A model generated the notes under the pieces. It was not told the DNA's origin. It searched no databases and saw only the letters and a program-made list of their open reading frames with translations. Below are positions 43,451 to 55,285 of a stretch of DNA of 55,500 nucleotides, one piece after another. The translations under genes and the position numbers were made by a program. Positions within the stretch are counted from its first letter, which is position 1; every line of letters begins with the position of its first letter. The stretch comes from Pseudomonas sp. UBA5706 (lineage in GTDB: Bacteria > Pseudomonadota > Gammaproteobacteria > Pseudomonadales > Pseudomonadaceae): assembly GCF_002419965.1 (NCBI RefSeq), contig NZ_DIHC01000044.1:1-55500 (forward strand), read 5' to 3'.

Positions 43451-43480
43451 GAAAAAGCAAAAGAGCAGCCGAAGCTGCTC
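43451..43480 (-). terminator. Intrinsic terminator between zipA and ligA
   Basis: On the minus strand GAGCAGC, TTCG tetraloop, GCTGCTC (43480-43463) is followed by TTTTGCTTTTTC. It is a strong terminator located 40 bases after the zipA stop and 13 bases before the ligA start. Confidence 0.88.
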
Positions 43481-43520
43481 AATTCATGGTGCGGTCCGGC
43501 GCACGGGCACCGGATTTCAA

Positions 43521-44378
43521 TCAACGACGCTGAGTCAGCGCGCGGCGTTCGAATTCGACGATGCGCTGACGATAATGCTCGATGGTCTGTGCGGTCATGA
43601 CACTGCGCTGATCATCCTTGAGCTCACCATTGAGTTCATGAGCCAGCTTGCGTGCAGCGGCCACCATGACGTCAAAGGCCTGCTTGGGATGACGCGGCCC
43701 TGGCAGACCCAGAAAGAAGCTCACGGCACGGGTGCTGAAGTGGTCGATGTCATCAAGATCGAACACGCCCGGCTTGACCGCGTTGGCCATGGAGAACAGC
43801 ACTTCGCCATTGCCCGCCATGCTCTCGTGGCGATGAAAGATATCCATTTCGCCGAACCGCAACCCGCTTTCCAGGATGTTCTGCAGCAACGCCGGGCCTT
43901 TGAAACCGCTTTCGTCACGGGAAATGACGCTGATCACCAGCACCTCTTCAACCGGTGGCAGGTCCTTGTCTTCGGTAATGCGCTGAGGCGCCTTTTCGTC
44001 CGGGAAATCGTCATCACGAGCGCCGAACAGGCTTGGACCGTCCGCTTCCAGATTCAGATCGCCCTGTTGAGGCTGATCCTTGCGTTTAGTGCGTTTGCTT
44101 TCGCGCTCCGGGCGCTCTGGCCGGTCGCGTGCGGCACTCATGGTCGGCAGGTCGTGCTCGTCGAGTTGGGGTTCTTTATGGGTGTCAAGGACGCGCGCAG
44201 GACCCAGAACCTCGGCAGATGACGGTTCTTCATCGTCTGGAAGATTGGAAAAGCTGCGGTCCAGCCTGAATTTCAGCTTGCCTTTACCGCCGCGCATCCG
44301 GCGCCAGCCGTCAAAAAGAATACCGGCAATGACAATAATGCCGATGACGATCAGCCACTCTCGCAGACCGATTTCCAT
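43521..44378 (-). CDS. zipA: Cell division protein ZipA
   Basis: ZipA (285 residues) anchors FtsZ to the inner membrane during division. It has an N-terminal membrane helix (LREWLIVIGIIVIAGILFDG), a short basic stretch RRMRGGKGKLKF, a charged linker (about 40-140) and the C-terminal FtsZ-binding domain (VEEVLVISVISRDESGFKGP through the end, with FFLGLPGPRHPKQAFDVMV). It follows smc by 264 bases; that gap is AT-richer near zipA and has no other gene. The layout smc-zipA-ligA matches P. aeruginosa. Confidence 0.95.
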   Translation of the reverse strand: MEIGLREWLIVIGIIVIAGILFDGWRRMRGGKGKLKFRLDRSFSNLPDDEEPSSAEVLGPARVLDTHKEPQLDEHDLPTMSAARDRPERPERESKRTKRKDQPQQGDLNLEADGPSLFGARDDDFPDEKAPQRITEDKDLPPVEEVLVISVISRDESGFKGPALLQNILESGLRFGEMDIFHRHESMAGNGEVLFSMANAVKPGVFDLDDIDHFSTRAVSFFLGLPGPRHPKQAFDVMVAAARKLAHELNGELKDDQRSVMTAQTIEHYRQRIVEFERRALTQRR

Positions 44379-44642
44379 GTAATCCCGTGCCTCTAATGAA
44401 AAATTCTAAAAATTAAGGGCCTAAACCCCTTTAAAACGTGGAGCCAACTCTATGTTCTGAATGGCCTTTTACCCACGCGAAATGAAAAAGTGGACATTAA
44501 GCTAGCACGACCAAAGGCAACTTTACACCGTCTGTTACATCTGCCATGCCGGGGGCATCTGTACGACTGCAGCTGTCATCACTGTGCCGGGCACTCATCA
44601 CGCCACTTTTGCGCTCAATCAATGCGCCGACATGGCAGCGCG

Positions 44643-47600
44643 CTACGCATCCACCAACGCCATCGCCTCCTCGACGTCCACGGCCACAAGGCGCGAACAC
44701 CCCGGCTCATGCATTGTGACGCCCATCAACTGGTCGGCCATCTCCATGGCGATCTTGTTATGCGTGATGTAGATGAACTGCACGGTCTGCGACATCTCCT
44801 TGACCAGTCGGGCATAACGGCCCACGTTGGCGTCGTCCAGCGGTGCGTCGACTTCGTCGAGCATGCAGAAAGGCGCCGGGTTGAGTTTGAAAATGGCAAA
44901 AACCAAAGCCAGTGCGGTCAAGGCTTTTTCGCCGCCGGACAGCAAATGGATCGTGCTGTTTTTCTTGCCGGGCGGACGCGCCATGATCGTCACCCCTGTA
45001 TCGAGTAAATCTTCGCCCGTCAGTTCCAAGTAAGCGCTACCACCACCGAAAACTTTTGGAAAAAGTGCCTGAATTCCGCCATTTATCTGATCAAAGGTCT
45101 CTTTGAATCGATTTCGCGTTTCCTTATCGATCTTGCGGATTACGTTTTCCAGGGTGTCCAGCGCTTCCACGAGGTCGGCGTCCTGGGCATCCAGATAGCG
45201 CTTGCGCTCGGACTGTTGCTGGTACTCGTCGATGGCCGCGAGGTTGATTGCACCCAACCGCTGAATGCGCGCATCGATGCGACCCAGCTCTTCTTCGGCG
45301 TCTTTCTCGTTGGCCTCTGGGGTCAACGTGGCGAGCACCCCGTTCAGATCGTAGCCGTCTTCGTGCAATTGCTCCTGCAGCGCTTTGCGGCGCACGGTCA
45401 GCGATTGCCACTCCAGCCGCTGCTGCTCCAGTTGGCCACGCAAGAGCTGCGATTGTTGCTCGGCTTGGGTCCGACGCTTCTCGGCTTCGCGCAGTTCGCG
45501 GTCGGCATCTTCCAGAGCGCTTTTTGCGGTGCGCATTTCGTCGTCGACGAGCATGCGTTTTTCCAGCAATTCTTCGAGCTTCAGACGCAGTTCTTCCAGT
45601 GGTGCGGCGCCCTCCTCCAGACCAAGGCTCAACTGCTCACGCTTTTCGGTCAGGCGTTCGGACTGCATCTGCAGTCGCTCCAGGGCCTGACGCGTTGAAT
45701 CATGCTGTGCCCGCAACGAACTCAAACGCACCGCCAATTGGTTGCCGTGGTCCTTGTGCTGACGGGCTTCCTGGCGCACCCGATCCAGACGTTCACGCAG
45801 ACTGTCGCGTTGAACCAGCAGCAATTCGCGCTGTTCGGTGTCCAGCGCCATGCTGTCCAGAGCATCCTGCAATTGCAGGCGCGACTCGCCCAGGCTTTCG
45901 TGCTCCAGCGCACGCTGTTCGGCCAGCTCGGTCAGCTCTTCGTCCAACCGCGTGCGCCGCAGTGTCAGTTGCTCGGCCTTGGCTCTGGCGGCCGACAGCT
46001 GCGCCTTAAGCTCGCTCTGCTGACGGGCCTCATCCTGCAGACGGCGACGCAACTGCTCGCGGCTGTCTTCTTGAATGCGCTGCTGCTCGCGTTGGTTCAA
46101 CAGCTGCTCTTCAAGTGCAGCAAGGGTCGCTTCGCGCTCTTGGCGTTCGGCTTCCAGGCGCTGCAATTCCTGCCCGCGGGCCAGCACGCCACTCTCGGCT
46201 TCGCTGGCCCGCCGCACGCGCAGGAAGTCGCGACCAAGCCAGTAGCCGTCGCGACTGATCAGGCTTTGCCCTGCGCTTAGCCCTGCTCTGAGCGACAGCG
46301 CATCGTCAAGGGTTTCCACCGGCTTGACCTGCCCCAGCCAACTGCCGAGATCGACAGCGGACTCCACCTTATCCAGCAAACTGCCGGGAATGCGTGTGAC
46401 ATCCGCAACCGCGGTCACCAAGCGCAGATCACCTTGGCTGAAGCCCTGCAAATCCAGCCCAGCAAAACTGTCGATCAGGACCGCCTGCAGATCGGAGCCG
46501 AGCACGGTTTCCACCGCCAGTTCCCAGCCGGCTTCGACGCGCAAGCCTTCGGCCAGACGCGGGCGCTCGCTCAAGTGTTGAGCATGCAACCATTCGGCGG
46601 TGCCCGTTCCGGGATCAAGCGCGGCTTGTTGCAAGGCCTCAAGCGAGGCAATGCGACCGTTCAAGCGCTGCAGATCGCCTTGAGCCTGCTGCTGCGATTG
46701 CATGGCTTGCTGCAATTGCAGGCGCAGCTGTTCGAGGTGCTCGATGAGCTGTTCTTCTTCGGCAGTCAGCTCTTCAAAGGCCATCTCCCGTGTGGCGAGG
46801 TCTTCGCTGAGGTCCAGAATTGCGGCGTCTTCAGGATCCGCCGCCAGCAACTGACGTTCCTCGCCCAGTCGGCGTTGCCGCTCCGCCAGACGCTCCAGGC
46901 CGGTTTCCAGCTGCTGAATGCGCGCTTGCTGGACTTCGGCCTGACGACGAGGCTCTGCCGAAGACAGGTTGAAGGCGTCCCAATTCTCTTGCCAGCCCTG
47001 CATGGCGGCTTCGGCCTCCTCCAGCGCGGCGGCGGATTCTTCAGCGGCCGCCAGGGTCATCTCCTGCTCGGGCTCGAGCATTTCCAGCTCTTCGCCAAGG
47101 GTCGCGAGCAAGGTGCGGTCGTGGCCCAGATGCGATTCGGTTTCCTGCCGGGCGCGCTCGGCCTCACGCAGGTCGTCCTGCAACTGACGCAGGCGCTGCT
47201 GGCCGTGCTGGATACTTTGCTCGTTACGAGCAATGTCGCCGCCCACCGAATAGAAACGGCCCTGCACCAGATTGAAGCGCTCGGACAGGTCATGATGCCC
47301 ATCACGCAAGCGTTCGATAGCGGCGTCGGCGTTGCGCTGCTCGGCGACCAGGGCTTCGAAGCTGACTTCCTGCGTGCCGATGACCGACTCGCGCTGTGCC
47401 ACTTGATCGTTCAACGCCTGCCAACGCAAGGCGGATAGTTGTGCCTTGAGCTGACGCTCTTCGGCCTTGTGTTGCTGATACTTTTCGGCAGCCTGGGCTT
47501 GGCGCTGCAGGCGTTCCAGCTGGCGCTCCAGTTCTTCACGCAGGTCGGTCAAGCGCGCCAGGTTTTCGTGGGTGCGGCGAATGCGGTTTTCGGTTTCACG

Positions 47601-48131
47601 ACGGCGCTCCTTGTATTTGGAGATGCCGGCCGCTTCCTCGATGAAGTTGCGCAAATCCTCAGGCTTGGCTTCGATCAGCTTGGAAATCATGCCCTGCTCG
47701 ATGATCGAGTAGCTACGCGGACCCAGGCCGGTGCCGAGGAAAATATCGGTGATATCGCGACGGCGGCATTTGGTGCCGTTCAGGTAGTAGCTGTTCTGGC
47801 TGTCGCGGGTGACTTTGCGGCGAATGGAGATTTCCGCATAGCTGGCGTATTCGCCGACCAGTGTGCTGTCCGAGTTGTCGAACACCAGCTCGATGCTGGC
47901 CTGACTCACCGGCTTGCGGCTGGTGGAGCCGTTGAAGATGACGTCGGTCATCGACTCGCCACGCAGATTCTTGGCCGAACTTTCGCCCATGACCCAGCGC
48001 ACCGCATCGATGATGTTGGATTTGCCGCATCCATTGGGGCCGACAACGGCCGCCATGTTGCTGGGGAAGTTCACGGTCGTCGGGTCGACGAACGACTTGA
48101 ACCCGGCCAGCCTGATGCATTTGAGGCGCAT
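44643..48131 (-). CDS. smc: Chromosome segregation protein SMC
   Basis: Smc (1162 residues) is the condensin ATPase. It starts MRLKCIRLAGFKSFVDPTTV and has Walker A GPNGCGKSN (about 32-40), a Q-loop, two long coiled coils (about 170-500 and 660-1000) separated by a hinge near 510-650, and the C-terminal ABC signature LLSGGEKALTALAL with Walker B FCMLDEVDAPLDD. It starts 3 bases after the gntR stop codon, so the two are one transcript. A separate MukB is not needed; ScpA/ScpB partners are not in this window. Confidence 0.97.
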   Translation of the reverse strand: MRLKCIRLAGFKSFVDPTTVNFPSNMAAVVGPNGCGKSNIIDAVRWVMGESSAKNLRGESMTDVIFNGSTSRKPVSQASIELVFDNSDSTLVGEYASYAEISIRRKVTRDSQNSYYLNGTKCRRRDITDIFLGTGLGPRSYSIIEQGMISKLIEAKPEDLRNFIEEAAGISKYKERRRETENRIRRTHENLARLTDLREELERQLERLQRQAQAAEKYQQHKAEERQLKAQLSALRWQALNDQVAQRESVIGTQEVSFEALVAEQRNADAAIERLRDGHHDLSERFNLVQGRFYSVGGDIARNEQSIQHGQQRLRQLQDDLREAERARQETESHLGHDRTLLATLGEELEMLEPEQEMTLAAAEESAAALEEAEAAMQGWQENWDAFNLSSAEPRRQAEVQQARIQQLETGLERLAERQRRLGEERQLLAADPEDAAILDLSEDLATREMAFEELTAEEEQLIEHLEQLRLQLQQAMQSQQQAQGDLQRLNGRIASLEALQQAALDPGTGTAEWLHAQHLSERPRLAEGLRVEAGWELAVETVLGSDLQAVLIDSFAGLDLQGFSQGDLRLVTAVADVTRIPGSLLDKVESAVDLGSWLGQVKPVETLDDALSLRAGLSAGQSLISRDGYWLGRDFLRVRRASEAESGVLARGQELQRLEAERQEREATLAALEEQLLNQREQQRIQEDSREQLRRRLQDEARQQSELKAQLSAARAKAEQLTLRRTRLDEELTELAEQRALEHESLGESRLQLQDALDSMALDTEQRELLLVQRDSLRERLDRVRQEARQHKDHGNQLAVRLSSLRAQHDSTRQALERLQMQSERLTEKREQLSLGLEEGAAPLEELRLKLEELLEKRMLVDDEMRTAKSALEDADRELREAEKRRTQAEQQSQLLRGQLEQQRLEWQSLTVRRKALQEQLHEDGYDLNGVLATLTPEANEKDAEEELGRIDARIQRLGAINLAAIDEYQQQSERKRYLDAQDADLVEALDTLENVIRKIDKETRNRFKETFDQINGGIQALFPKVFGGGSAYLELTGEDLLDTGVTIMARPPGKKNSTIHLLSGGEKALTALALVFAIFKLNPAPFCMLDEVDAPLDDANVGRYARLVKEMSQTVQFIYITHNKIAMEMADQLMGVTMHEPGCSRLVAVDVEEAMALVDA

Positions 48132-48134
48132 GGA

Positions 48135-48794
48135 TCAGCAGGCCGCCAAGGCAGACAGGATCGACTGGCAGCTGCGCTCGGCGTAGCACGTCAGGACTGC
48201 GCGAATGCGCGCCAGATCACGGGCGATCACTGCTTCGAGCAACTGACCGAACAGGGTCAGGTATTCGCTCATCTGCGCCTGGCGCTGTTCCAGGGCCAAA
48301 TAATAGAAACGGCTCATGGACGGTTGCAGGTTCTCGACGGTCTCTTCCAGATAAGGGTTGTTTGCGAACGGATAGGCCGAGCGCATCACGTTGAAGCTGT
48401 CTTCGACGAAGCTTTTTATATCACCGCGCTCGTAACTGGCGCTCAGGCGCTGCTGAATTCGTAAAAAAGGCGCCAGATCGAGGTCTTCCTGCCAGCCTTT
48501 GGCCACGGCAAGGCCCAACAGAATGTACAGCTCGCTCATCAAGGCGCACAGGCTTTGGATGTTGTGCGCAGTGAGGACCGAGACCTGGGCCCCCCGGCGC
48601 GGGAGGATCGCAATCAGGTGGCGGCGTTCGAGGATCAGCAACGCTTCACGGACCGATCCGCGGCTGACATTGAGCGCGGCAGTGACCTTCTGCTCCTGAA
48701 TCCGCTCTCCAGGCTTGAGCTCGCCGCGAATGATCCGCTCGGCGAGGTGATGAGCGATCTGCTCAGCGAGGCTGTCCGGTGCCTTGAACGTCAT
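48135..48794 (-). CDS. GntR family (FCD) transcriptional regulator
   Basis: A 219-residue regulator with an N-terminal winged helix-turn-helix (IIRGELKPGERIQEQKVTAA, LNVSRGSVREALLILERR) and a C-terminal all-helical FCD ligand domain (about 80-215) with the ligand-pocket histidine/asparagine region less typical. It is divergent from xdhABC-guaD, which suggests control of purine catabolism, and is co-transcribed with smc (3-base gap). The ligand may be a purine or degradation intermediate; this is inference from neighbours. The 282-base divergent gap contains candidate operators. Confidence 0.88.
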   Translation of the reverse strand: MTFKAPDSLAEQIAHHLAERIIRGELKPGERIQEQKVTAALNVSRGSVREALLILERRHLIAILPRRGAQVSVLTAHNIQSLCALMSELYILLGLAVAKGWQEDLDLAPFLRIQQRLSASYERGDIKSFVEDSFNVMRSAYPFANNPYLEETVENLQPSMSRFYYLALEQRQAQMSEYLTLFGQLLEAVIARDLARIRAVLTCYAERSCQSILSALAAC

Positions 48795-48975
48795 TTCTTT
48801 CCTTTAAACCAATTGCTGTAAACAAGCGGCGAAGTGTATCGCACTGGGTCTCTGTGGCGCAGGGCCATGTCACGCAAACTGGCATGAAATAAGCAAAGTT
48901 TTGAGCGTTTCCACTGCGCTTTATTGCTACCTCATGCTGCCGTTGATCGGCAACGCTCCGCAAAACTCAATTTCT

Positions 48976-49025
48976 TGACTTTTAGGTCAGATTTTCGTTG
49001 ACCCAATAGTTTTAACTGATAGATT
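48976..49025 (+). promoter_or_regulatory. Candidate operator and promoter of xdhA
   Basis: Half-sites TGAC (48976-48979), GGTCA (48985-48989) and TGACC (48999-49003) alternate in orientation, making two overlapping inverted repeats. TTGACC at 48998-49003, 16 bases, TAGATT at 49020-49025 forms a plausible sigma-70 promoter whose -35 is inside the last half-site. This arrangement suits repression by the divergent GntR regulator; unproven. Confidence 0.4.
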
Positions 49026-49076
49026 CATCGACAGGTTCGATGACCATGTCTAATAAAAGAAAACGAGGCGCAACCG

Positions 49077-50541
<1,465 letters not shown>

Positions 50542-50549
<8 letters not shown>

Positions 50550-52962
50550 CCATCAGCAGATCAAGACTCAGGAAGAGCTGGTGGCCCTGTTCCAGCAGGA
50601 TCTTGCTACCGGCGTCGGGCGCAGCGTCAAGCACGACAGCGCCGACAAGCACGTGTCCGGCGAGGCGATCTATATCGACGACCGCCTGGAATTCCCCAAT
50701 CAACTGCACGTGTACGCACGCATGTCCGATCGGGCCCATGCGCGGATCGTTAACGTCGATGTGTCGCCCTGCTACGCCTTCGAGGGCGTGCGCATCGCTA
50801 TCACCCACGAAGACATTCCGGGCCTCAAGGACATTGGTCCATTGCTGCCGGGTGATCCGCTGCTGGCCATCGACAAGGTCGAGTTCGTCGGCCAGCCGGT
50901 GATTGCCGTCGCGGCCCGGGACCTTGCGACCGCACGCAAGGCTGCCATGGCTGCGATTATCGAATACGCAGATCTGGAGCCGGTGCTGGACGTGGTCGAG
51001 GCTTACCGCAAGCAGCATTTCGTGCTCGACAGCCACACCCACAAACGCGGCGACTCGGCGGCCGCGCTGGGTTCGGCGCCGAACCGTATCCAGGGCACGC
51101 TGCACATTGGCGGCCAGGAGCACTTTTATCTGGAGACGCAGATTTCGTCGGTGATGCCCACCGAGGATGGCGGCATGATCGTCTACTGCTCGACCCAGAA
51201 TCCGACCGAAGTGCAGAAGCTGGTCGCCGAAGTGCTTGATGTGTCGATGAACAAGGTGGTGGTCGACATGCGCCGCATGGGTGGCGGATTCGGCGGCAAG
51301 GAAACCCAGGCGGCCAGCCCGGCGTGCCTGTGCGCAGTGATCGCGCGCCTGACCGGTCAGCCGACCAAGATGCGCCTGCCTCGGGTCGAAGACATGCTCA
51401 TGACCGGCAAGCGCCACCCGTTCTATGTCGAATACGACGTAGGGTTCGACGACGAGGGTCGCTTGCACGGCATTCAGCTGGAGCTGGCCGGCAACTGCGG
51501 CTACTCGCCGGACCTTTCGGCCTCGATTGTCGACCGCGCGATGTTTCACGCCGACAACTCGTATTACTTGGGCGATGCGACCATCAACGGCCATCGCTGC
51601 AAGACCAATACGGCGTCAAACACGGCGTATCGCGGCTTCGGCGGCCCGCAAGGCATGGTCGCCATCGAAGAAGTGATGGACGCCATTGCCCGGCACCTGG
51701 GCAAGGACCCGCTGGCGGTGCGCAAGATGAATTACTACGGCAAGACCGAGCGCAACGTCACCCACTACTACCAGGAAGTCGAACACAACCTGCTCGAAGA
51801 AATGACCGCCGAGCTGGAAGAAAGCAGCCAGTACGTCGAGCGGCGCAAAGCCATCGAAGCCTACAACGCCAATAGCCCGATTCTGAAGAAAGGCCTGGCA
51901 TTGACGCCGGTGAAATTCGGTATTTCCTTCACCGCCAGTTTCCTTAATCAGGCCGGCGCGCTGATTCATATCTACACCGACGGCAGCATCCACTTGAACC
52001 ACGGTGGCACGGAGATGGGCCAAGGCTTGAATACCAAGGTCGCGCAGGTGGTGGCCGAAGTGTTTCAGGTGGACATCGACCGCGTGCAGATTACCGCGAC
52101 CAACACCGATAAGGTTCCGAACACGTCACCTACCGCGGCCTCCAGCGGCGCGGATCTGAACGGTAAGGCAGCGCAAAACGCGGCCGAAACCATCAAGCAG
52201 CGGCTGATCGAATTCGCCGCCCGGCACTACACCTGCGAGCAATCGCAGGTTGAATTCCGCAACGGCCACGTGCGTGTCGGTGAGCAGGTGATCAGTTTCA
52301 ATACCCTGGCGCAGCAGGCGTGGATGGGCCAGGTGTCGCTGTCCAGCACCGGCTATTACAAGACACCGAAAATCTTCTACGACCGTAGTCAGGCTCGCGG
52401 TCGGCCGTTTTACTATTTCGCGTTCGGCGCGGCTTGCAGCGAAGTGATCGTCGACACCCTGACCGGCGAATACAAGATGCTACGCACCGACATCCTGCAC
52501 GACGTCGGCGCCTCGCTGAACCCGGCTATCGACATCGGCCAGGTCGAGGGCGGCTACATTCAAGGCGTGGGCTGGCTGACCACCGAAGAGTTGGTGTGGA
52601 ACGCCAAGGGCAAGCTGATGACCAACGGACCGGCTGGTTACAAGATCCCGGCGGTGGCGGATATGCCCGCCGACCTGCGGGTCAGGCTGGTGGAGAATCG
52701 CAAGAACCCGGAAGACACCGTCTTCCATTCCAAAGCGGTGGGCGAACCTCCGTTCATGCTCGGAATTGCGGCGTGGTGCGCGATCAAGGACGCGGTGGCG
52801 AGCCTCGCAGACTATCGGCATCAGCCGAAGATCGACGCGCCAGCCACGCCGGAGCGGGTGCTGTGGGGTTGCGAGCAGATGCGCGCGTTGAGGCGTGAGC
52901 AGGCGGTCGTTCCCACGCCGCTACGCGCGGACACGCAGTTGCAAGCGCTGCGCGTCGATTGA
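50542..52962 (+). CDS. xdhB: Xanthine dehydrogenase large subunit
   Basis: XdhB (806 residues) binds the molybdenum-pterin cofactor and holds the active site. Motifs include RMGGGFGGKETQ, NTAYRGFGGPQGMV, TEMGQGLNTKVAQV and the C-terminal VGEPPFMLGIAAW with the catalytic glutamate. Full length for the family. The ATG lies inside the xdhA end, so the subunits are translationally coupled. It is followed by xdhC after 118 bases. Confidence 0.97.
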
Positions 52963-53080
52963 TCGCCCGTGTATGGAGTGACGCAGCAGACGTGCCCACC
53001 CGGACGATTCTACGGGGGTACGATCATGCAATGGGCGATGAAGATGTTCGATCTGCCACCCCGGTGATCAGGAGACACAC

Positions 53081-53932
53081 ATGAACAACTGGATCAGCGC
53101 CCTCGCCGAGTTGCAAAACCTGGGTCAAGCCTGCGTGCTGGTCACCATCATCGAGGAGCGTGGCTCGACGCCACGCAATGCCGGCTCGAAGATGGTGGTC
53201 AGCGCCGAGCGGATTTACGACACCATCGGCGGTGGGCATCTGGAATACAAGGCCATGGAAATCGCCCGTCAAATGCTCATTAGCGGCAGCCAGCAGACCC
53301 GTCTGGAGCGCTTCAGCCTCGGCGCCAGCCTGGGTCAGTGCTGCGGCGGGGTGAACGTGCTGCTGTTCGAACCCATGGGCACGCCTCAGGCGCAGATTGC
53401 GGTGTTTGGCGCCGGCCACGTCGGGCGTGCTTTGGTGCCGCTGCTCGCCAGCCTGCCCTGCCGGGTGCGCTGGATCGACTCACGGGAAGCGGAATTCCCC
53501 ACGCAGTTACCCGAAGGGGTGGCGAAGATCGTCAATGAAGAAGTGGTCGATGAGGTGAATAACCTGCCGACAGGCTGCTATTGCATCGTGATGACTCATA
53601 ATCATCAGTTGGATCTGGAACTTAGCGCTGCAATCCTCAAGCGCGGTGACTTTACCTGGTTCGGCCTGATCGGCTCGAAGACCAAGCGCGCGAAGTTCGA
53701 ACACCGCTTGCGCGATCGCGGTTTTGAGCCGGCACTGCTACAGCGGATGCGCTGCCCGATGGGCCTTTCGGAAGTGAAAGGCAAGCTGCCTATGGAAATC
53801 GCCGTGTCTGTGGCCGCCGAAGTAATTGCCACCTATAACGCCTTTTTTGGAATGGAAAGCGGCGAACAGCGTTCGACGTCCGAACCCATTGCCAAGCTGC
53901 TGCCGGTGTCTCGCCGCAGCCAGGCTCAATGA
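53081..53932 (+). CDS. xdhC: Xanthine dehydrogenase accessory protein XdhC
   Basis: XdhC (283 residues) binds the molybdenum cofactor, promotes its sulfuration and inserts it into XdhB. It shows VTIIEERGSTPRNAGSKMVV, the cysteine pair in GQCCGGVNVLLFE, the Rossmann-type VFGAGHVGRALVPLLA and CYCIVMTHNHQLDLEL. AGGAGA precedes the ATG. It is part of the same plus-strand unit as xdhAB and guaD. Confidence 0.94.
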   Translation: MNNWISALAELQNLGQACVLVTIIEERGSTPRNAGSKMVVSAERIYDTIGGGHLEYKAMEIARQMLISGSQQTRLERFSLGASLGQCCGGVNVLLFEPMGTPQAQIAVFGAGHVGRALVPLLASLPCRVRWIDSREAEFPTQLPEGVAKIVNEEVVDEVNNLPTGCYCIVMTHNHQLDLELSAAILKRGDFTWFGLIGSKTKRAKFEHRLRDRGFEPALLQRMRCPMGLSEVKGKLPMEIAVSVAAEVIATYNAFFGMESGEQRSTSEPIAKLLPVSRRSQAQ

Positions 53933-53957
53933 ACTTTAGAAGAACGAACTGTAAAAC

Positions 53958-55262
53958 ATGAAGAGTGTAAAGAAAGCCTACCGTGCCGCCATTGTCCACA
54001 GCATTGCCGACCCTGCCGAAGTGGCGGTCGAGGCCTCATACGAGTATTTCGAAGACGGCTTGATGGTGGTCGAAAACGGCAGGATTTGCGCCGTCGGCCA
54101 TGCCAGGGATTTGCTGGACACCCTGGACAGCGACGTCGAAGTGGCGACCTACACCGACGCCCTGATAACGGCCGGCTTTATCGACACGCATATCCATCTG
54201 CCACAAACCGGCATGGTCGGCTCCTACGGCGAGCAGTTGCTGGACTGGCTCAATACGTATGTGTTTCCTGTCGAGCGCCAGTTCGCCGATCCTGCCCACG
54301 CCGCTGAAGTGTCCGACATCTTCATCAAGGAGTTGCTGCGTAACGGCACGACTACCGCGCTGGTGTTCGGCAGTCGCCACAAGGAATCTGTGGACGCATT
54401 CTTTACGGCCGCCGAGAAGCTTAACCTGCGCATGATCGCGGGAAAGGTGATGATGGACCGCAACGCGCCGGATTATCTGGTGGACACTGCCGAGTCGAGC
54501 TATGTCGACAGCAAAACGCTGATCGAGCGCTGGCATGGCAAGGGTCGCCTGCATTACGCGGTCACGCCACGCTTCGCGCCGACCAGCACGCCGCAGCAAC
54601 TCGCCCTCGCCGGTAAACTGCTGACCGAGTACCCGGACCTGTACATGCAGACCCACATCAGCGAAAACCTTAAGGAAGTCGAGTGGGTCAAGGCGCTGTT
54701 CCCGGAGCGCAAAAACTATCTGGATGTCTACGATCACTTCAAGCTGCTGGGCGAGCGTTCGGTGTTCGCCCACGGGGTGCATCTGTGTGATCAGGAATGT
54801 GAGCGTCTGGCCGAAACCGGGTCAGCCATTGCCTTCTGTCCCACCTCCAACTTCTTCCTTGGCAGTGGGCTGTTCAACCTGCCAATGACCGAACGGCACA
54901 AGGTCAACGTGGGATTGGGCACTGACGTCGGCGGTGGCACCAGCTTCTCGCTTTTACAGACGCTGAACGAGGCCTACAAGGTCATGCAACTGCAAGGCGC
55001 CAAGCTCAGCCCGTTCAAATCGCTGTACCTGGCGACTTTGGGGGGCGCGCGGGCGCTGCGTCTGCAGGACAGCATCGGCAATCTGCATCAGGGCACCGAA
55101 GCGGATTTCGTGGTTCTGGATTTCAATGCTACGCCGCTGCTCTCCTACCGCATGAAACAGGCAACCGGGATTGAAGAGAAGCTGTTCGTGCTGATGACGC
55201 TAGGGGACGACAGGACGGTCAGCGAGACCTATTCAGCGGGGGTTTTGGTGCATAAACGCTGA
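53958..55262 (+). CDS. guaD: Guanine deaminase
   Basis: GuaD (434 residues) hydrolyses guanine to xanthine, feeding XdhAB. It is an amidohydrolase with the zinc motif DTHIHLPQTGM, later ligands in QTHISENLKEVEW and FAHGVHLCDQE, and the catalytic aspartate in LGTDVGGGTSFS. It starts 25 bases after xdhC and completes a guanine-to-urate pathway. No permease follows within the window; repeats begin just after the stop codon. Confidence 0.95.
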   Translation: MKSVKKAYRAAIVHSIADPAEVAVEASYEYFEDGLMVVENGRICAVGHARDLLDTLDSDVEVATYTDALITAGFIDTHIHLPQTGMVGSYGEQLLDWLNTYVFPVERQFADPAHAAEVSDIFIKELLRNGTTTALVFGSRHKESVDAFFTAAEKLNLRMIAGKVMMDRNAPDYLVDTAESSYVDSKTLIERWHGKGRLHYAVTPRFAPTSTPQQLALAGKLLTEYPDLYMQTHISENLKEVEWVKALFPERKNYLDVYDHFKLLGERSVFAHGVHLCDQECERLAETGSAIAFCPTSNFFLGSGLFNLPMTERHKVNVGLGTDVGGGTSFSLLQTLNEAYKVMQLQGAKLSPFKSLYLATLGGARALRLQDSIGNLHQGTEADFVVLDFNATPLLSYRMKQATGIEEKLFVLMTLGDDRTVSETYSAGVLVHKR

Positions 55263-55285
55263 GGCTCCAGCTCGGTATAGTGGAG

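Noticed and set aside
45216..48464. Several long plus-strand frames across smc and gntR
   Set aside because: They mirror the coiled-coil codons of Smc (Leu/Gln-rich antisense of Glu/Gln/Arg repeats) and have no independent support.
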